Assembly: GCA_002205965.3 (NCBI GenBank)
Contig: NADL03000579.1
Location: forward strand, 434,001 to 498,000
From: Kappaphycus alvarezii
Lineage: Eukaryota; Rhodophyta; Florideophyceae; Gigartinales; Solieriaceae
Direction: 5' to 3'
Length of the DNA stretch: 64,000 nucleotides
The notes beneath the pieces were generated by a model, which worked only from the letters and a program-made list of their open reading frames with translations, did not search any database and had not been told where the DNA came from. How positions within the stretch are numbered: the stretch's first letter is position 1; each line of letters begins with the position of its first letter. Positions 47,203 to 57,909 of this stretch are shown here, piece after piece. The position numbers were made by a program, and so were the translations under genes.

Positions 47203-48180
47203 TAGTGATAAAGGGTCATTTTGCTAGTAATAAATGCGAGATGGCAAGCTCTGCCACCTTGCTTAGAGGCTAGAAAGATTGTCGAAGGTTTTTGTTTCGT
47301 ATTTGACTGCCAACGTGCAGTAACTCTCCTGGAGGTAGCCATCTATTTAGCGTATATAGAATTTTTCCCCAAATTGAAGTCTTTAAACAAATGGAAACAC
47401 CAGAAAATCACAGGAAATATTTGGTGTAGACGCAGATAATTTGACAAATGATTCTTGACAGGAACTAAACAATTCTTGTCCTCCAATTCTTCTTCCTCTA
47501 CATCAAAATCTAGTATTTATCTCAATACACCATAAGTAATAGTGAAGTTCCAATACAAATCCGTGAACGGATCATGATTGTCTACCCCACCTTGCGATAG
47601 ATGTTGCTCATCTAATATCCCTCCCACGGGGCCCATGCTTGAGACTACCTGATCTATGTAAATTATTCCCCACTACATTGTTATTCGTTCCACCCTCTTC
47701 CTCCTCACCCTCGGACTCCTCGACCTCATCTTCTTCATTCTCGGACTCGTATTCAACTTCCCTTTGTGCTATCCAGGAGGCCATTCCTGGGGCCATCTAC
47801 TCCTCGAAGCACTTTTCTGACTTACCATCTTCCTATTCAAGTGACACTCGCTGGGTACTGTGCTTCAACCTATACCAGATGACGAGCTACAAGATTCTTC
47901 AGCGGATTGTATGCTTGGTTACGGAGGTAGTCCTCAATGATGGTTATGTCCGAAAAAATGGAGGCGAGACGGAGATAGGGCTAGAATGGAGGAATTTTGA
48001 AATGGGGTGAGAAAGGGAAGGCCCGTGCATGTTGGCTGCCAGAGGGGTCCAATTTATCCAATGTCTGTTGTTAGTGTAGTATAATAGTCCGCACCGGAAG
48101 TGTTTATATACCGCTAACGGGGTTCAAATGACGTTACGAGGCTCATGTTAGCAGGTCTGCTGAATAAAAAAATAGGTGGA
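47203..48180 (-). pseudogene. Decayed Gypsy 3' module: acidic ORF and LTR
   Basis: LTR remnant at about 47203-47370 (AGTGATAAAGGGTCA; TTGACTGCCAACGTGC; TATATAGAATTTTTC). Upstream on minus an open stretch LDFDVEEEELEDKNCLVPVK (about 47510) and the acidic segment ESENEEDEVEESEGEEEEGG (about 47740) match the acidic ORF family in position and character. Broken by stops. Confidence 0.6.
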
Positions 48181-48319
48181 AATTATTTTTGTAGTAGGCA
48201 CATGTATTTAACATGACACCTAGATTTGCAACTCCAAATGGGTTCCAGCCAATCTGTTAGGCGCGTCCTGATACGAACGTTTTTTTTGTCGCTGTCATCT
48301 ACAGGCCTTTAGTTTACTG

Positions 48320-49040
48320 TACTACCTCTCCGTGTCCAAATTTGCTTATAGTTCCGGTCCTTCCTCGTCCTCCCTGAACCTTTCTTATCATTACCGCGGT
48401 CCTCTCCAAATTTGCTTCCATTTTATCTGGATATTTTTATACTGTGTCTACTCCTCTAAATCGATCCCGAATCAAGTTCTTTTTCCCTTTTTGCTTATCT
48501 CTTCCTCCAAATTCGCTTTGGGTTGAGAAAAAGGGCGCAAATACACTACCAAAAAACCCCTTACAGATTTATTTTGCCTATGCCTAATCTATAGAAACCG
48601 GGAGATTTTTTAAACCCCTTTATTCCAAGTTTTAGAACGTCCCCGATCAATTTGCTAATCACTCCCCCCCACACACACCCAAAAAACCCTCCATTACCTC
48701 CCATTCTCCCAATCCTACCAAAATGACCAATCTGCGCTCCTCGAAAGTCATTTCCAAAAATCGCCATCCCCGCCCCCTAAATTCTGTTCCCTACTTTCTT
48801 TCGGACATACTGACCACGAGGACTACCTGCGCCGGCAAGCCAAGAAAAAAGTCATCGAATTCGTGCGTCGCCTCTTTATTGAGGATGAGGCGGAGGAGAT
48901 AGGTAAGGGGCTGGAGTAGGACATCGAGGAGGGAGCTGGGGACCTTCGAGGAGTGGGTAGTCCCTGAATTGGTCTACAAGGTTAATGACGAGGAGGAAGG
49001 GGAAAATGAGGCCCGGTTACAGCCGCTACTGTAAGCTTAC
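48320..49040 (+). pseudogene. Gypsy 3' module copy: leader and acidic ORF, no LTR seen
   Basis: Inverted relative to 52010-52850 and alignable along the whole leader (TCCAAATTTGCTTCCATTTTATCTGGATATTTTTATACTG) into the ORF. ATG at 48723 gives MTNLRSSK; after shifts, HEDYLRRQAKKKVIEFVRRL, FIEDEAEE and EEWVVPELVY follow the acidic ORF order. It stops at about 49020 without a clear LTR. Confidence 0.7.
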
Positions 49041-49739
49041 CTTCGGGGTCCTCCATTAGCACCCTCTCGACCCGCCTCGACGCTTCCTTACCATCAGCTT
49101 CGGCAAGGCTTACAAGACGAGCGGTAGATGCGAGTTTATCGCGGACGCAAGCCTGGCGACTTTAACTAAAGCTGGATGTACTTCCATGCTGCCTCGACCG
49201 GTCCGCAGGGGCAAATAACAGTGAGTGCAAGTGAGTATTTCCGACAGACAGAGTGTCGTAGCGTACAGTCTCTGTCTTGTCTGAAACTGGCCGCACAATT
49301 TCCTGCAAGAGACTGGCTTGGCTTAGAAAGTGAAAACGGATTCCGCTAGTAGCTTTCTTGGGACGTCTCGTAAGGATAATTTGCACCCATCCTGTACGTG
49401 TATGGATGAGACAGGCAGCTGAAACCACGTACTACCCAGTCGGTCGCTGAGGGTCAGGTGTCCGAAACGTAGGGATCCGTGCGATAATACAGGGGTACCT
49501 GGCCCATCTTGGCTCGCGAAAGATGTGGCTGGCGATGCAATCACGTCCCACCTACAGGTTCTGTAGGGGCCTAGATTCCGACTCCTGCCCTACGAAAACG
49601 AGCGTTCTCCAAAGAGCTCTTGTATATTTTATGTGCAACGTGCACTGTATACGGGCTGCCAATCCCTCCCCTATCCTTCACCTCCGTCTCCGGAGAGCCC
49701 GGTGAGATGAAGACCTTACGTATTTCTCGCAGCCAGCCA
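49041..49739. other. No feature recognised
   Basis: Short frames only; no repeat match found. Confidence 0.4.
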
Positions 49740-50176
49740 TCAACGTGATAGAATCCCAGTAGCTCTACTAACCTTCTTAGTAAGTTCTTCTACTTCCTTC
49801 AAGGCGGTCGAGAAACAATTCATGGCCCAGCAGAATTCTTTCACCACTTTGAAAGAATACTGAACGTCATTTGATATGTCCTCAGGCCTGGGTTCCTGAA
49901 CAACATCCTCTACGATATCCGTCTTGGCCATCTGGCCCATATTACTTTCTTCGGCATCTTCAGGTATGTCATTGCTTGGGTTCTCTCATGTCCCTACGCG
50001 ACCCTGTTCACTGTTAATAGGAGAAACTTGGCCTCATATAGGCAATTAAATGCCTTTATACTAACTTTTCCGAGGAGTTCTTCTCTTTTAGGGCAAAAGT
50101 CGCCCTTGAGCTCAAGTTTTTGAGAAAATACCCTCCCAATATACTTTGATAAATCACTCTTGTTTAACGTGCCCAC
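49740..50176 (-). CDS. Hypothetical protein, two frames joined by a likely one-base shift
   Basis: ATG at 50174-50176 opens MGTLNKSDLSKYIGRVFSQK and runs 60 codons to a TAG near 49994. The next frame carries ENPSNDIPEDAEESNMGQM, then an acidic and later helix-prone segment (FSTALKEVEELTKKVSRAT) to TGA at 49740. Composition is continuous across the break, suggesting one protein of about 145 residues with a frameshift, or a small intron. No family recognised. Confidence 0.4.
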
Positions 50177-50584
50177 GAGATGCCGGAATCCTGGGAGTCT
50201 GCAACGTACCCGACAGACTCACCGAACACAAATATCTTTTAAAACGGCGTTACTTCGCCTTAACAACTGAGTCCCGTCCACAGATTCCAAGACACTCGTA
50301 CATTGATTGCCCCCTCGCCTTGACTAGCTTGGGTAGTCGTGCTGGTAAAATCTATTTTATGTTACAACTTCACTCGGAAGTTGCAAAGCATGGACAAGGA
50401 CTGTTGTACTTCCAATCACTTATGCCTCTCTGGACCTGGAGACCAGGTCAGTGGTGCTTTATATAGATCTTTGAGGGGCTCTAAATGCAAACTAGGTACT
50501 TTGCTGACAGAATACTACTGTACGTGTTTATACACTTTGCTAACAATGCACGTGTATGTGCTACGTACTAATTGAACCCTAACA
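50177..50584. other. No feature recognised
   Basis: Plus-strand frames 50146-50575 overlap in two phases with no domain. Confidence 0.4.
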
Positions 50585-50597
50585 GTACTGTACTGTG

Positions 50598-51497
50598 ATG
50601 TTAGATCTTTATTTGTCGTACAATGTCGCACAGAGGCGTGCGGAGGGTATTCATAAATTAACTACGGATGCGGGCGGCGGGTAGAAACTTGTCTCGCCTG
50701 CATTATTTGGAGACTAAATGCAAAACGGGTAACGAAGTCGCGGAGCTCCTGTTGAGGGGAGGAACCGCGACGGGAAGCAGCGAAGGAAGCAAGGCGGTGG
50801 AAAAAAGCCTTACCGTCGTGGCCCAAGGCGCCATAGATATCAATCCCGATGGGGAGAGGAGGATATCGTTTCGGTTGCAGTAGGTGCCGTAATGACGATG
50901 TTTCTCGCGCTCTGCAAGTGTCGCGGCGGCGCCGGCAGTAACCGTACTTTGCGAAATGTGGCGGCGTGCGGAGGGGTGGGCAACAGTAACGTCGCCGGCG
51001 ATATCGGTACTGTGAAGCCCGTATGCAGCGGGTATGTTAATTTTCATTCGTAGCGCGGGGGACTCCGAATGCCCAGATTAGTTGGGAACCTGGTAGAGGA
51101 GCGGGTTCTCTACAAGGGCGACGATCCCAACTTCCTTGCAGAAGCGGGAAAGAACGTTGCGGAGGATTTAATGGCGACGAGTCATTCCGTCTTCGTATTT
51201 GCAGGTCAACGCGTGTTGGCCACTTGGATCTAGGACGGGTGCGATGTCGGCCGAGCAGCGGGAGCAGACCGGACAGCGAGTAGATCCAGGGAATAGCGCG
51301 ATGCCGAGACGTAGAGCCAGAGCGACTTTCCAGGCGGAAGAGGACATGTACGTACTGCGTTGGGGTGAGGAAGCGAAGAGAAAACAGACGATGCGGAAGA
51401 TGTGCGCACGGAGAGGCGCCGTGCTCGGTCGTGGGCTGTCGCGGACGAGAACAAGCTATCGGACTTCGATAGCATGAGTTCAGTTGTGAACTGTACT
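50598..51497 (-). pseudogene. 5'-truncated family B LINE fragment (knuckle, endonuclease, tail)
   Basis: Reverse-oriented match to about 4567-5455: MLSKSDSLFSSATAHDRAR, the knuckle region, IPAAYGLHSTDIAGDVTVAH and the AAAGATCTAAC end. Several frameshifts. GTACTGTACTGTG flanks both sides (50585-50597 and 51498-51510), a likely 13-bp target duplication inside a TACTG repeat; the low complexity makes the exact length uncertain. Confidence 0.8.
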
Positions 51498-51602
51498 GTA
51501 CTGTACTGTGCAATAATATACTGTAGATACCGAATGCATTAAAGTTGTACACTAATGAATCTTGCCCAATGGCTGAATGTGCATCACTCCCCGTATAACC
51601 AG

Positions 51603-51950
51603 TGATAGGGGTAAATCGGCGGGGGAAGAGATCCTCAGAACCAACTACCCCAAGACGGAGGTGTTGCGAGCGACAAAAGTGCTACCGTGGTATTGTTGAA
51701 CGAACAAAAGGGAGTGTATATAGAAGAGAGTTGAGGAAGCTACAAGCAAGTATAAAAAGGGCAGGGTCTACCACCTATGCTCAGTGACTAGCGTAAAATA
51801 AATGCTTCTTGGGTCTGAAGTTGACTCTCAACTTCCTACTACTCGGGACTTGGCTTGAAGTTGTCTGCCCACTTGCTTGACCTCTCAAGGAAGAAGCACT
51901 TTACTCAGCTTATATAGACTTTTCGGCTAATCCTAAAGTCTCAATCAAAC
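51603..51950 (-). repeat. Gypsy element 3' LTR
   Basis: Direct repeat of 59061-59449, colinear from TGATAGGGGTARATCGGCGG to TTATATAG. On minus it contains the TATA-like TATATAAG and ends CTATCA. It differs from the other LTR by many substitutions and lacks about 60 bp. The right boundary is approximate. Confidence 0.85.
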
Positions 51951-52528
51951 ATACTAAATACCATAAAACGCATAAAAGGGCATCTTGTGGATGTGATTGG
52001 CCAGAGGGAAGATATTAGCAAGGAAAATATCTGTATATACTCCTCCCAATCGTCATCCTCAAGATCAGAACCAAATAACTCTTCCAAAATATCCATACTC
52101 TCAATGCAATCCCTACAAATTCCCCCGAACGGCTCAGAATGATAAATGGCTTCATCGGACATATCAAGATCCTCCAACCCTTCCTCGCGACCCTCAGCCT
52201 CCGCTCCAACCCCATCCGAGGAATCCAAGATGACGATCACGCCCTCACTCTCCCCTCCATCCCCCACAGCAACTTCCCCACGATTATACACCATCGGTTC
52301 CCACGGAGCTACAAAGTCTTCCTCATCCTCGGATCCCTCCACGTCCGACTTAGTCCCCTCTGACTCCTCCAAGAAGTGCCGACGAGCCCACTCCCGAACA
52401 CGCTCACGATCCATCCTCCTGAAGTAGTCTTCGTAGTCTGTTGGCCCATTATTCATTAGAGCTAGGCCGTTGATGGGGCGAGAGGGGCTTTTTTTGGTGA
52501 TGGGGCGGAGGGGCGAAGTTTGTTCATT
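51941..52528 (-). CDS. Acidic accessory ORF of the Gypsy element
   Basis: Between pol and the 3' LTR, on the element's sense strand. The ATG at 52526-52528 (MNKLRPSAPSPKK) leads, after a shift at an A7 run near 52490, into the 172-codon frame ending at 51941, which overlaps the LTR start. Core motif TDYEDYFRRMDRERVREWAR, then RRHFLEESEG, an Asp/Glu-rich stretch, APWEPMVYNRGEVAVGDGG, and LFGSDLEDDDWEEYIQIF near the end. No transmembrane segment, so not envelope-like. The same ORF with the same N-terminal M(T/N)(N/K)LR start recurs at 28.2 and 48.7 kb, and traces at 26.4, 30.0 and 47.5 kb. Function unknown; no family recognised. Confidence 0.6.
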   Translation of the reverse strand, partial: NEQTSPLRPITKKSPSRPINGLALMNNGPTDYEDYFRRMDRERVREWARRHFLEESEGTKSDVEGSEDEEDFVAPWEPMVYNRGEVAVGDGGESEGVIVILDSSDGVGAEAEGREEGLEDLDMSDEAIYHSEPFGGICRDCIESMDILEELFGSDLEDDDWEEYIQIFSLLISSLWPITSTRCPFMRFMVFSMFD

Positions 52529-52900
52529 TTGATAGACGTTGGGGAATGGGAGGCAATGTAGGGTATTTTGGGTGTGTGGGGGGAGGGGTGATGAGTAAAA
52601 TGATCGGAGACATTTGGAACTTGGAATAAAGGGGTTTAAATAGGCTCCCGGGCAGGTTCTGTAGAATAGAAACAGGTAAAATAAATCTGCAAGGGATTTT
52701 GCAGTAGTGCATTTGCGCCCTTCTTCTCAAAAAAAACGAATTTGGAGGAGGAGGTAAGCTAAAAGGGAAAAGGAACTTGATTCGGGGTCGATTCAGAGGG
52801 TTAAATACAGTATAAAAATATCTAAATAAAATGGAAGTAAATTTGGAAATGACGATGGGAGAAGTTAGGGGCGGGATCGTTGTAGGTTGCTGGATTACAA

Positions 52901-52983
52901 GAAGGGAGGACCATTTCCTGTATTACATGAAGGGAGGACCATTTCCTGTATTACATGAAGGGAGGACCATTTTCTGTATTACT
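52901..52983. repeat. 28-bp minisatellite, 3 copies
   Basis: GAAGGGAGGACCATTTCCTG plus TATTACAT repeated at 52901, 52929 and 52957; the third has one C-to-T change. It sits between the accessory ORF leader and the end of pol. Confidence 0.95.
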
Positions 52984-53016
52984 CGCCCCCTTTCTCAAGG
53001 CGAACGTCCCGGGTCG

Positions 53017-54330
53017 TCACTGCTCTTCTTCTGTTTCCGTTATTGTTCGCTGTCTTATTGATGAAATGTATGGTCTCTCAAACGGGTACGGATGTAACTG
53101 ATTACCAATATGATGCTCTAAAAAGTAGGTTCGCATTACTGGTAACTCACTCTGTAGCATAGCCTCATATATTAGTTTGATAACATCGAGGTGGGGTTGA
53201 ATACATTCTTCTTCCGTGACTCTTCCAAGAGTGAAAAAATATATGTGATATGCAATCTCTTCTGGAAGATGCTGGAGGAATGGATGCCGATAAGAAAATA
53301 AGACGAGCATCATCAAGAACGAATCTTCGTAAGATAAGTGCGGTCCATGTAGCGCCCTAAAACATAAACAGATGCTTATCATGAAATAAGAAATGACCTG
53401 CGCATCGTTCGCATCCTCGGAGATATTGCGCAGCAAAAAAGATAATCTTCTTTTTCCGACTGTATGTTGTGCATGGTTGTGAAGGAAAGCTAGAGATGAA
53501 GTTGTGGTGTACGGTCCCGATGAATGGCCGAGACCAGCTCCTGATGTACTGGGACCTGCACGAGGTCCTCTCAGGGGACGACCGGAACCTCTTTTGGGCG
53601 GGTTGTTGTCTCTCGAAGGTCCTCCTCTGGTCATCATCACTGCTTCAGGAGGATCCTCACCGCCTCCAACGTTCCCAATTTGTGGCGGAGAAGCGTAAGG
53701 TTCACATAGAGGATACGGGACTAGTCTATATTCCATATCCGGGCGTAAGGCGTAACCTCTCAGTCTCACATCTTGGTTGTCCTTGAGAAATACGTAAATT
53801 GGACGGATAATGTTCAGATATGTTTGCGACAAGTCTCCGATAGCTACCATTCCATACCTTCCTATAGAGTAGTGATGTGTGACCTCCACAAACTCTGGAC
53901 TTGCTTCCGTGAACTTTCCGTTTTGGAATAAGAATAGAACTCTTATTAACAGTTGTAAATCTTCTTGAGGTAGCAATAGTCCGTTAAACGTACGAAAAAA
54001 TAGGCACATATTAATGTAGACATGGATGATTACGTGGAGTTCGTAATAGTCCCACGTAATCGAGATGATCCATTCCCAGGCCCTTTTTCCTCCCATAGGA
54101 ATCATTGTATAGTTAAAGATGAGTATGCCCCGTGGTTGCGCATAGTCCTGTGTGAGGAGTAATTCTTCAGGCCTCTGATGGTAAAGGACCAGACGACGTG
54201 CATGAATGGCCCTCCTTGATCTCGTCCCTGAGCTTGAACAGAGCTTAAAGTGCGGGTGTCTTTCCTCCGTGACGATGCAAGGGGTCGAGCTCATTGTTTG
54301 GAAGGCTGGCCACTTTACAGCCTGTTTCAT
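53017..54330 (-). CDS. Gypsy integrase C-terminus fused to an unrecognised duplicated domain
   Basis: A 437-codon frame from the ATG at 54328-54330 to a stop at 53017. The first 60 residues (KWPAFQTMSSTPCIVTEERH ... SRRAIHARRLVLYHQ) are the integrase C-terminal SH3-like part, in frame with 54337-54666 across a single TGA. About 330 further residues follow that Gypsy pol normally lacks: domain 1 (INMCLFFRTFNGLLLPQEDL ... LIRVLFLFQ ... VPYPLCEPY), a Gly/Pro/Ser/Arg linker (about residues 235-275), and domain 2 (FMISICLCFRALHGPHLSYE ... MMLVLFSYR ... LHPYPFERPY). The two are clearly duplicates. Mostly helical in character; no catalytic motif or signal peptide seen. Function unknown. Confidence 0.75.
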   Translation of the reverse strand: MKQAVKWPAFQTMSSTPCIVTEERHPHFKLCSSSGTRSRRAIHARRLVLYHQRPEELLLTQDYAQPRGILIFNYTMIPMGGKRAWEWIISITWDYYELHVIIHVYINMCLFFRTFNGLLLPQEDLQLLIRVLFLFQNGKFTEASPEFVEVTHHYSIGRYGMVAIGDLSQTYLNIIRPIYVFLKDNQDVRLRGYALRPDMEYRLVPYPLCEPYASPPQIGNVGGGEDPPEAVMMTRGGPSRDNNPPKRGSGRPLRGPRAGPSTSGAGLGHSSGPYTTTSSLAFLHNHAQHTVGKRRLSFLLRNISEDANDAQVISYFMISICLCFRALHGPHLSYEDSFLMMLVLFSYRHPFLQHLPEEIAYHIYFFTLGRVTEEECIQPHLDVIKLIYEAMLQSELPVMRTYFLEHHIGNQLHPYPFERPYISSIRQRTITETEEEQ

Positions 54331-54336
54331 TGCCTT

Positions 54337-55420
54337 TCAGTGTGCTACAAGTACTTTAGAGCCGACTGAAAAAGTTTGGACTGGAGGATCTTTATCCTTA
54401 TTTCTTGTCTGTGTTAGCGCGCGGTGTGATCTCCAGCCTTCGGTGGCCACTAGTTCAACTTCTCTACTTTCTTCATCGATAATATTTGTCTCCATGTCTC
54501 TCTGTAGCGTTCTAGGAGCCCTTCCGTTCATTAGCTCGAAGGATGACCGTCCAATTCTTCCTCTTCTTCGACGATAGCCGTATAACACTTTTCGTAAGGC
54601 ATCTTGCCACTGGATTTCATCCTCCGACATAGTTTTCGATATTGCTCGTTTGATGGTTCCAACCATCTTTTCCGCTTTACCGTTTCAAATAGGAGCGTAT
54701 GCGAGAACTATCTTCAGCTGAATCCCTTTTACTCCGAGAAACGAAGCAGTGAAGTTGCAGTAAAACAAAGGGCTTTATCCGTGATGATCCTTTTGGAAGA
54801 CCAAACGGTTCAATTATTTCTTTTTCGATGGATCTCAAGACCCCCTCAGCATTTGCTTCCTCAACTGCAACCGCTCTTGGCTATCCAGTAAGATGTTCCA
54901 CCCCTATAAGGAGATATTTGTTTCCGGAAGAAGTTTCCTTGAACGGGCCCGCGAAGTCAATTGAGAAGGTTTCAAAGAGACCGAAAACTGGAAAGCTTAG
55001 AGTTGTCTTATACTTTCGTACCGGAGTGCGTTTTTGACAGTTGTCGCAGCTTTTGACGAAATTACAGATGTCCTTATGGATACCGGGCCACCAGAATCTC
55101 TCAGTTACGAATATTTCGGTTGTTTCGAGATCCCAATGCCCTAGCTCATCATGGAAAGTCCTCAAGATCTTCATTCTTTCTTTCAAAGGGGCCACTAGTC
55201 GGGGACCAGCTTTAGTGTGCCAGAAGAGTTTCCCATTCCACAATGTAAAAGCCTTTTGATTCCTGCGTACCCGATTTCTGTGCTCAAGATCAACCTTTCT
55301 CATTTCTAGTCCATCGAGGAATTTGATCAGTCCTTGAATATTAGCTTCGTACTCGTTATCGTTCGGCAACTGCAACTCGGCGACTCCGACGATGTCCTCC
55401 GAAGCTTTTTCATTTGGAAT
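54337..55420 (-). pseudogene. Gypsy integrase (HHCC and DDE core), interrupted
   Basis: Zinc-binding segment FHDELGH...CDNCQKR (about 55160-55050), then DDE core FETFSIDFAGPF (first Asp, about 54970) and LLIGVEHLTG followed by a TAG in place of a Trp codon. Beyond, RIITDKALCF (second Asp) and NGKAEKMVGTIKRAI (Glu, about 54680) are found after two one-base shifts near 54791 and 54735 and a TGA. 54337-54666 continues to VGSKVLVAH and a TGA. Confidence 0.85.
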
Positions 55421-55840
55421 CAGTGTGTCCCTCAAGCGGGATAGGTAATCGGCAGGCTGATTATTGCGTCCAGGTCTATACACAATTTCAAACCGATATT
55501 CTGCGAAAATGTCGAGCCATCGGGCCAAGTGGTGATGTACGTCCTTCTTCTGGAATGCTGTCTTAAGTGCCTGGTGATCAGTTATCAAGACAAATTTCTC
55601 GAGTGATAAAAGGTACACGCGAAACTTTTTCAGCGCGAAGAGGACAGCTAGCTTTTCTTTCTCGCAGACTGAGTATCTCTTTTCCACATCATTCAGAGTT
55701 CTACTTGCGAATTGAACAGGAGTTAGTCTTTCGTTCTCATCTTTTTGGGACAAAACGTCACCCAAAGACCGTTCTGAGGCATCTGTCTCCACAACGAATG
55801 GTCTCTTGAAATCTGGGTACATGAGAACTGGGGGACACAT
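55421..55840 (-). pseudogene. Gypsy RNase H
   Basis: Typical Ty3/Gypsy RNase H: VVETDASERSLGDVLSQ (first catalytic Asp), RTLNDVEKRYSVCEKEKLAV (catalytic Glu), FVLITDHQALK (Asp), IVYRPGRNNQPADYLSR. Linked to RT through a one-base shift near 55845. Apart from that the domain looks intact. Confidence 0.88.
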
Positions 55841-56838
55841 AGCTTACCTTTAAGCTCCTGAAATGCAGTTTGCATTTCCTTGTCCCAGTAAAATTTTCCG
55901 TTCTTTGTATTGATGGCATGTAACGGTGCTGAAGTCTTGGCAAAATCTTTGGTAAATCTTCTGTAATATGAGGCCAGTCCTAAGAAGCTTCGAAAGTCGG
56001 TCTTTGAGGCGGTCCTTGGTGCCAACTTTATTTTTTTCTTTTTCTCTGGATCCACTCTAATTCCCTCTTGGTCGACGATATGACCGAGTAATTGGATAGA
56101 AGTTTTCGCAAAGAAGCATTTGCTCAACTTAATTTTCAAGCTATACTCCGATATCCTCTCCACAACTGTCTTGACGTGCGAGATGTGCTGATCCAATGTT
56201 TCTGAGAATATGACGACATCATCGATATAGACTCTTGCGAATGGAATTCCTTTCAAAACCTCGTTCATCATTCTTTGGAATGTAGCTGGTGCATTTATGA
56301 AACCAAAAGGGATCACTTCGAACCTGAACGTACCAGCTTTGCTGGTAAAGGTTGTTTTTTACTTACATTTTTCATCCAATGGAATCTGCCAATGTCCAGT
56401 GTAAAGGTCAATTGAGGTGAAATATCTCCCATCCTTCAAGTCTTCGAGTATTTCCTCCATATTTGGAATCGTAAATCGATCGTTTATCATTCTCTGGGTC
56501 ATTTGTCTGTAATCGTAGTAAAAACGCCGCTTTCCATCCTTCTTTGGTGCGACCACAACTGGAAACGACCATGGGGATGAAAATGATCGAATAATATCAT
56601 TTTTCAGCGTACTTGTAACATTTTCTGAGATAAATTGGTCATATTTTGGCGGTTGACGTCTAGGCTTGTGATAAATCGGTTGAGTGTCGGTAAGTCCGAA
56701 CGAGTGAGTAACCGGTACACTTGCTTGTCTTAAATCTGAAACGCTCCATGCAATTACTTCGGAAGATGTTAACATGTCGGATATTTTCAGTGTAACGGGG
56801 GCGGGAAGGTGCTGCACTTTTCCTTGGATTTCTGCCAT
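55723..56838 (-). pseudogene. Gypsy reverse transcriptase
   Basis: SSPWSFPVVVAPKKDGKRRF, YYDYRQMTQ, FTSIDLYTGHWQIPL (catalytic Asp) in frame 56359-56838, then a TAA, then VIPFGFINAPATFQRMMNEV, ARVYIDDVVIFSETL (YxDD box), LGHIVDQEGIRVDP and FLGLASYYRRF in the same frame. Only the stop at 56359 and a shift near 55845 interrupt it. Minus strand, about 1.1 kb, normal length. Confidence 0.9.
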
Positions 56839-56949
56839 TTGGCGCCCTTTTTCTTCTTGATCCTCAACCTGAATATTTTAAAGGACCTCTTCCGTCGTGC
56901 TCACATCTTCATATATGGAATTAGACATATTTTTATTTTCTTTGCAAAG

Positions 56950-57903
56950 TTAATCTTCTTTCATGCTCCGAATTCTGTCCTTTGATTCGATATCATCGTA
57001 AAAAGAAACACATTCGGGTTTCAAACTTATCCTAGAATTCCAGTCGTCATCTGTTTGAAACCCGGAATCATAATCGTCCCATGCCATGTTCATTACCCCC
57101 CGAGGGTACCCTTTTCCACTTCTGAAAGTGTTAGTTGGTTCCAAATCTTCGCTATCATAGCTAAAAGTGAAATCTTCACTGTCCGTTACTTTTAAATCTT
57201 CAGGATGCGTGCTTTTGTCGAAATCCAGGGGCATCTTCACGGTTCTGCCGTCAATATTAACTAAAACCATTTGATTGCCCAAGTCAATGCATGTCCCTAG
57301 TCTTTCCATGGTAGGGAAGCCAATAATTGCATCGAAAGGGAGATACGGGATGACAAGAAAGTCTATATCAACTTAAGAATCCCCAAAAAACACGGAAACA
57401 TTGTCAACAGTGCCCATGAATTTTGAGACGGTTCCATCCGCTACAGTTATTTTTCGAGTCGTTGGAGTAATGTCGAGACCTAGATCTTTCACCAAAGTCT
57501 CTGAAATAAGGTTTGGAACAGCACCCGAATCGAAGAGAGCTTGGGTTATAATACCCAATACTTTGACTGGTACCAGCTTAAGACGTCTTGGTGCTGTCGA
57601 GGCCGATTGAAGAAACAGTTTCTTACCCTTAGCGGACTTGTTAGACCTGATAATTTTTTTGAGTTCTTTTCTCGCATCCTCTGCGTCGCCCCTCAAAAGT
57701 TGACCAAACGTTATTCCAGTTGGTGCCGATTCAAGCTCAGCCACCAAATTGAACTTCTTCACATACTCTAGTACGTCCTTAGAGATACTCTTAACTTTCT
57801 TACTCTTTTTCGTCTTCCTGGCCGGAGTGACTCCCACTCCTGGAACAACTTGATCAGACCTCTTGGTTCGAGGAGGTACAGGTGCTGGGATATGCTCCAG
57901 CAT
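56950..57903 (-). pseudogene. Gypsy aspartic protease and linker
   Basis: Retropepsin core ITQALFDSGAVPNLIS (catalytic DSG, about 57530), then ITVADGTVSKFMG, FGDS, a TAA at 57373, and in the same frame LPFDAIIGFPTMERLG (flap and GFPT). An acidic linker follows to a TAA at 56950; a third TAA lies near 56877 before RT. The Lys-rich N-terminal part (KTKKSKKVKSI) links to gag. Confidence 0.8.
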
Positions 57904-57909
57904 TCCATA

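Noticed and set aside
53017-54330. Envelope protein for the ORF downstream of integrase
   Set aside because: No signal peptide, no clear transmembrane anchor, no furin-like site; its start is integrase C-terminus in frame with pol.
54337-57375. In-frame TAA codons in Gypsy pol as evidence of stop-codon reassignment
   Set aside because: A TAG and TGAs also interrupt conserved codons and frameshifts occur, while gag, the 7.2-kb gene and the SGNH gene use normal stops. Ordinary decay explains it.
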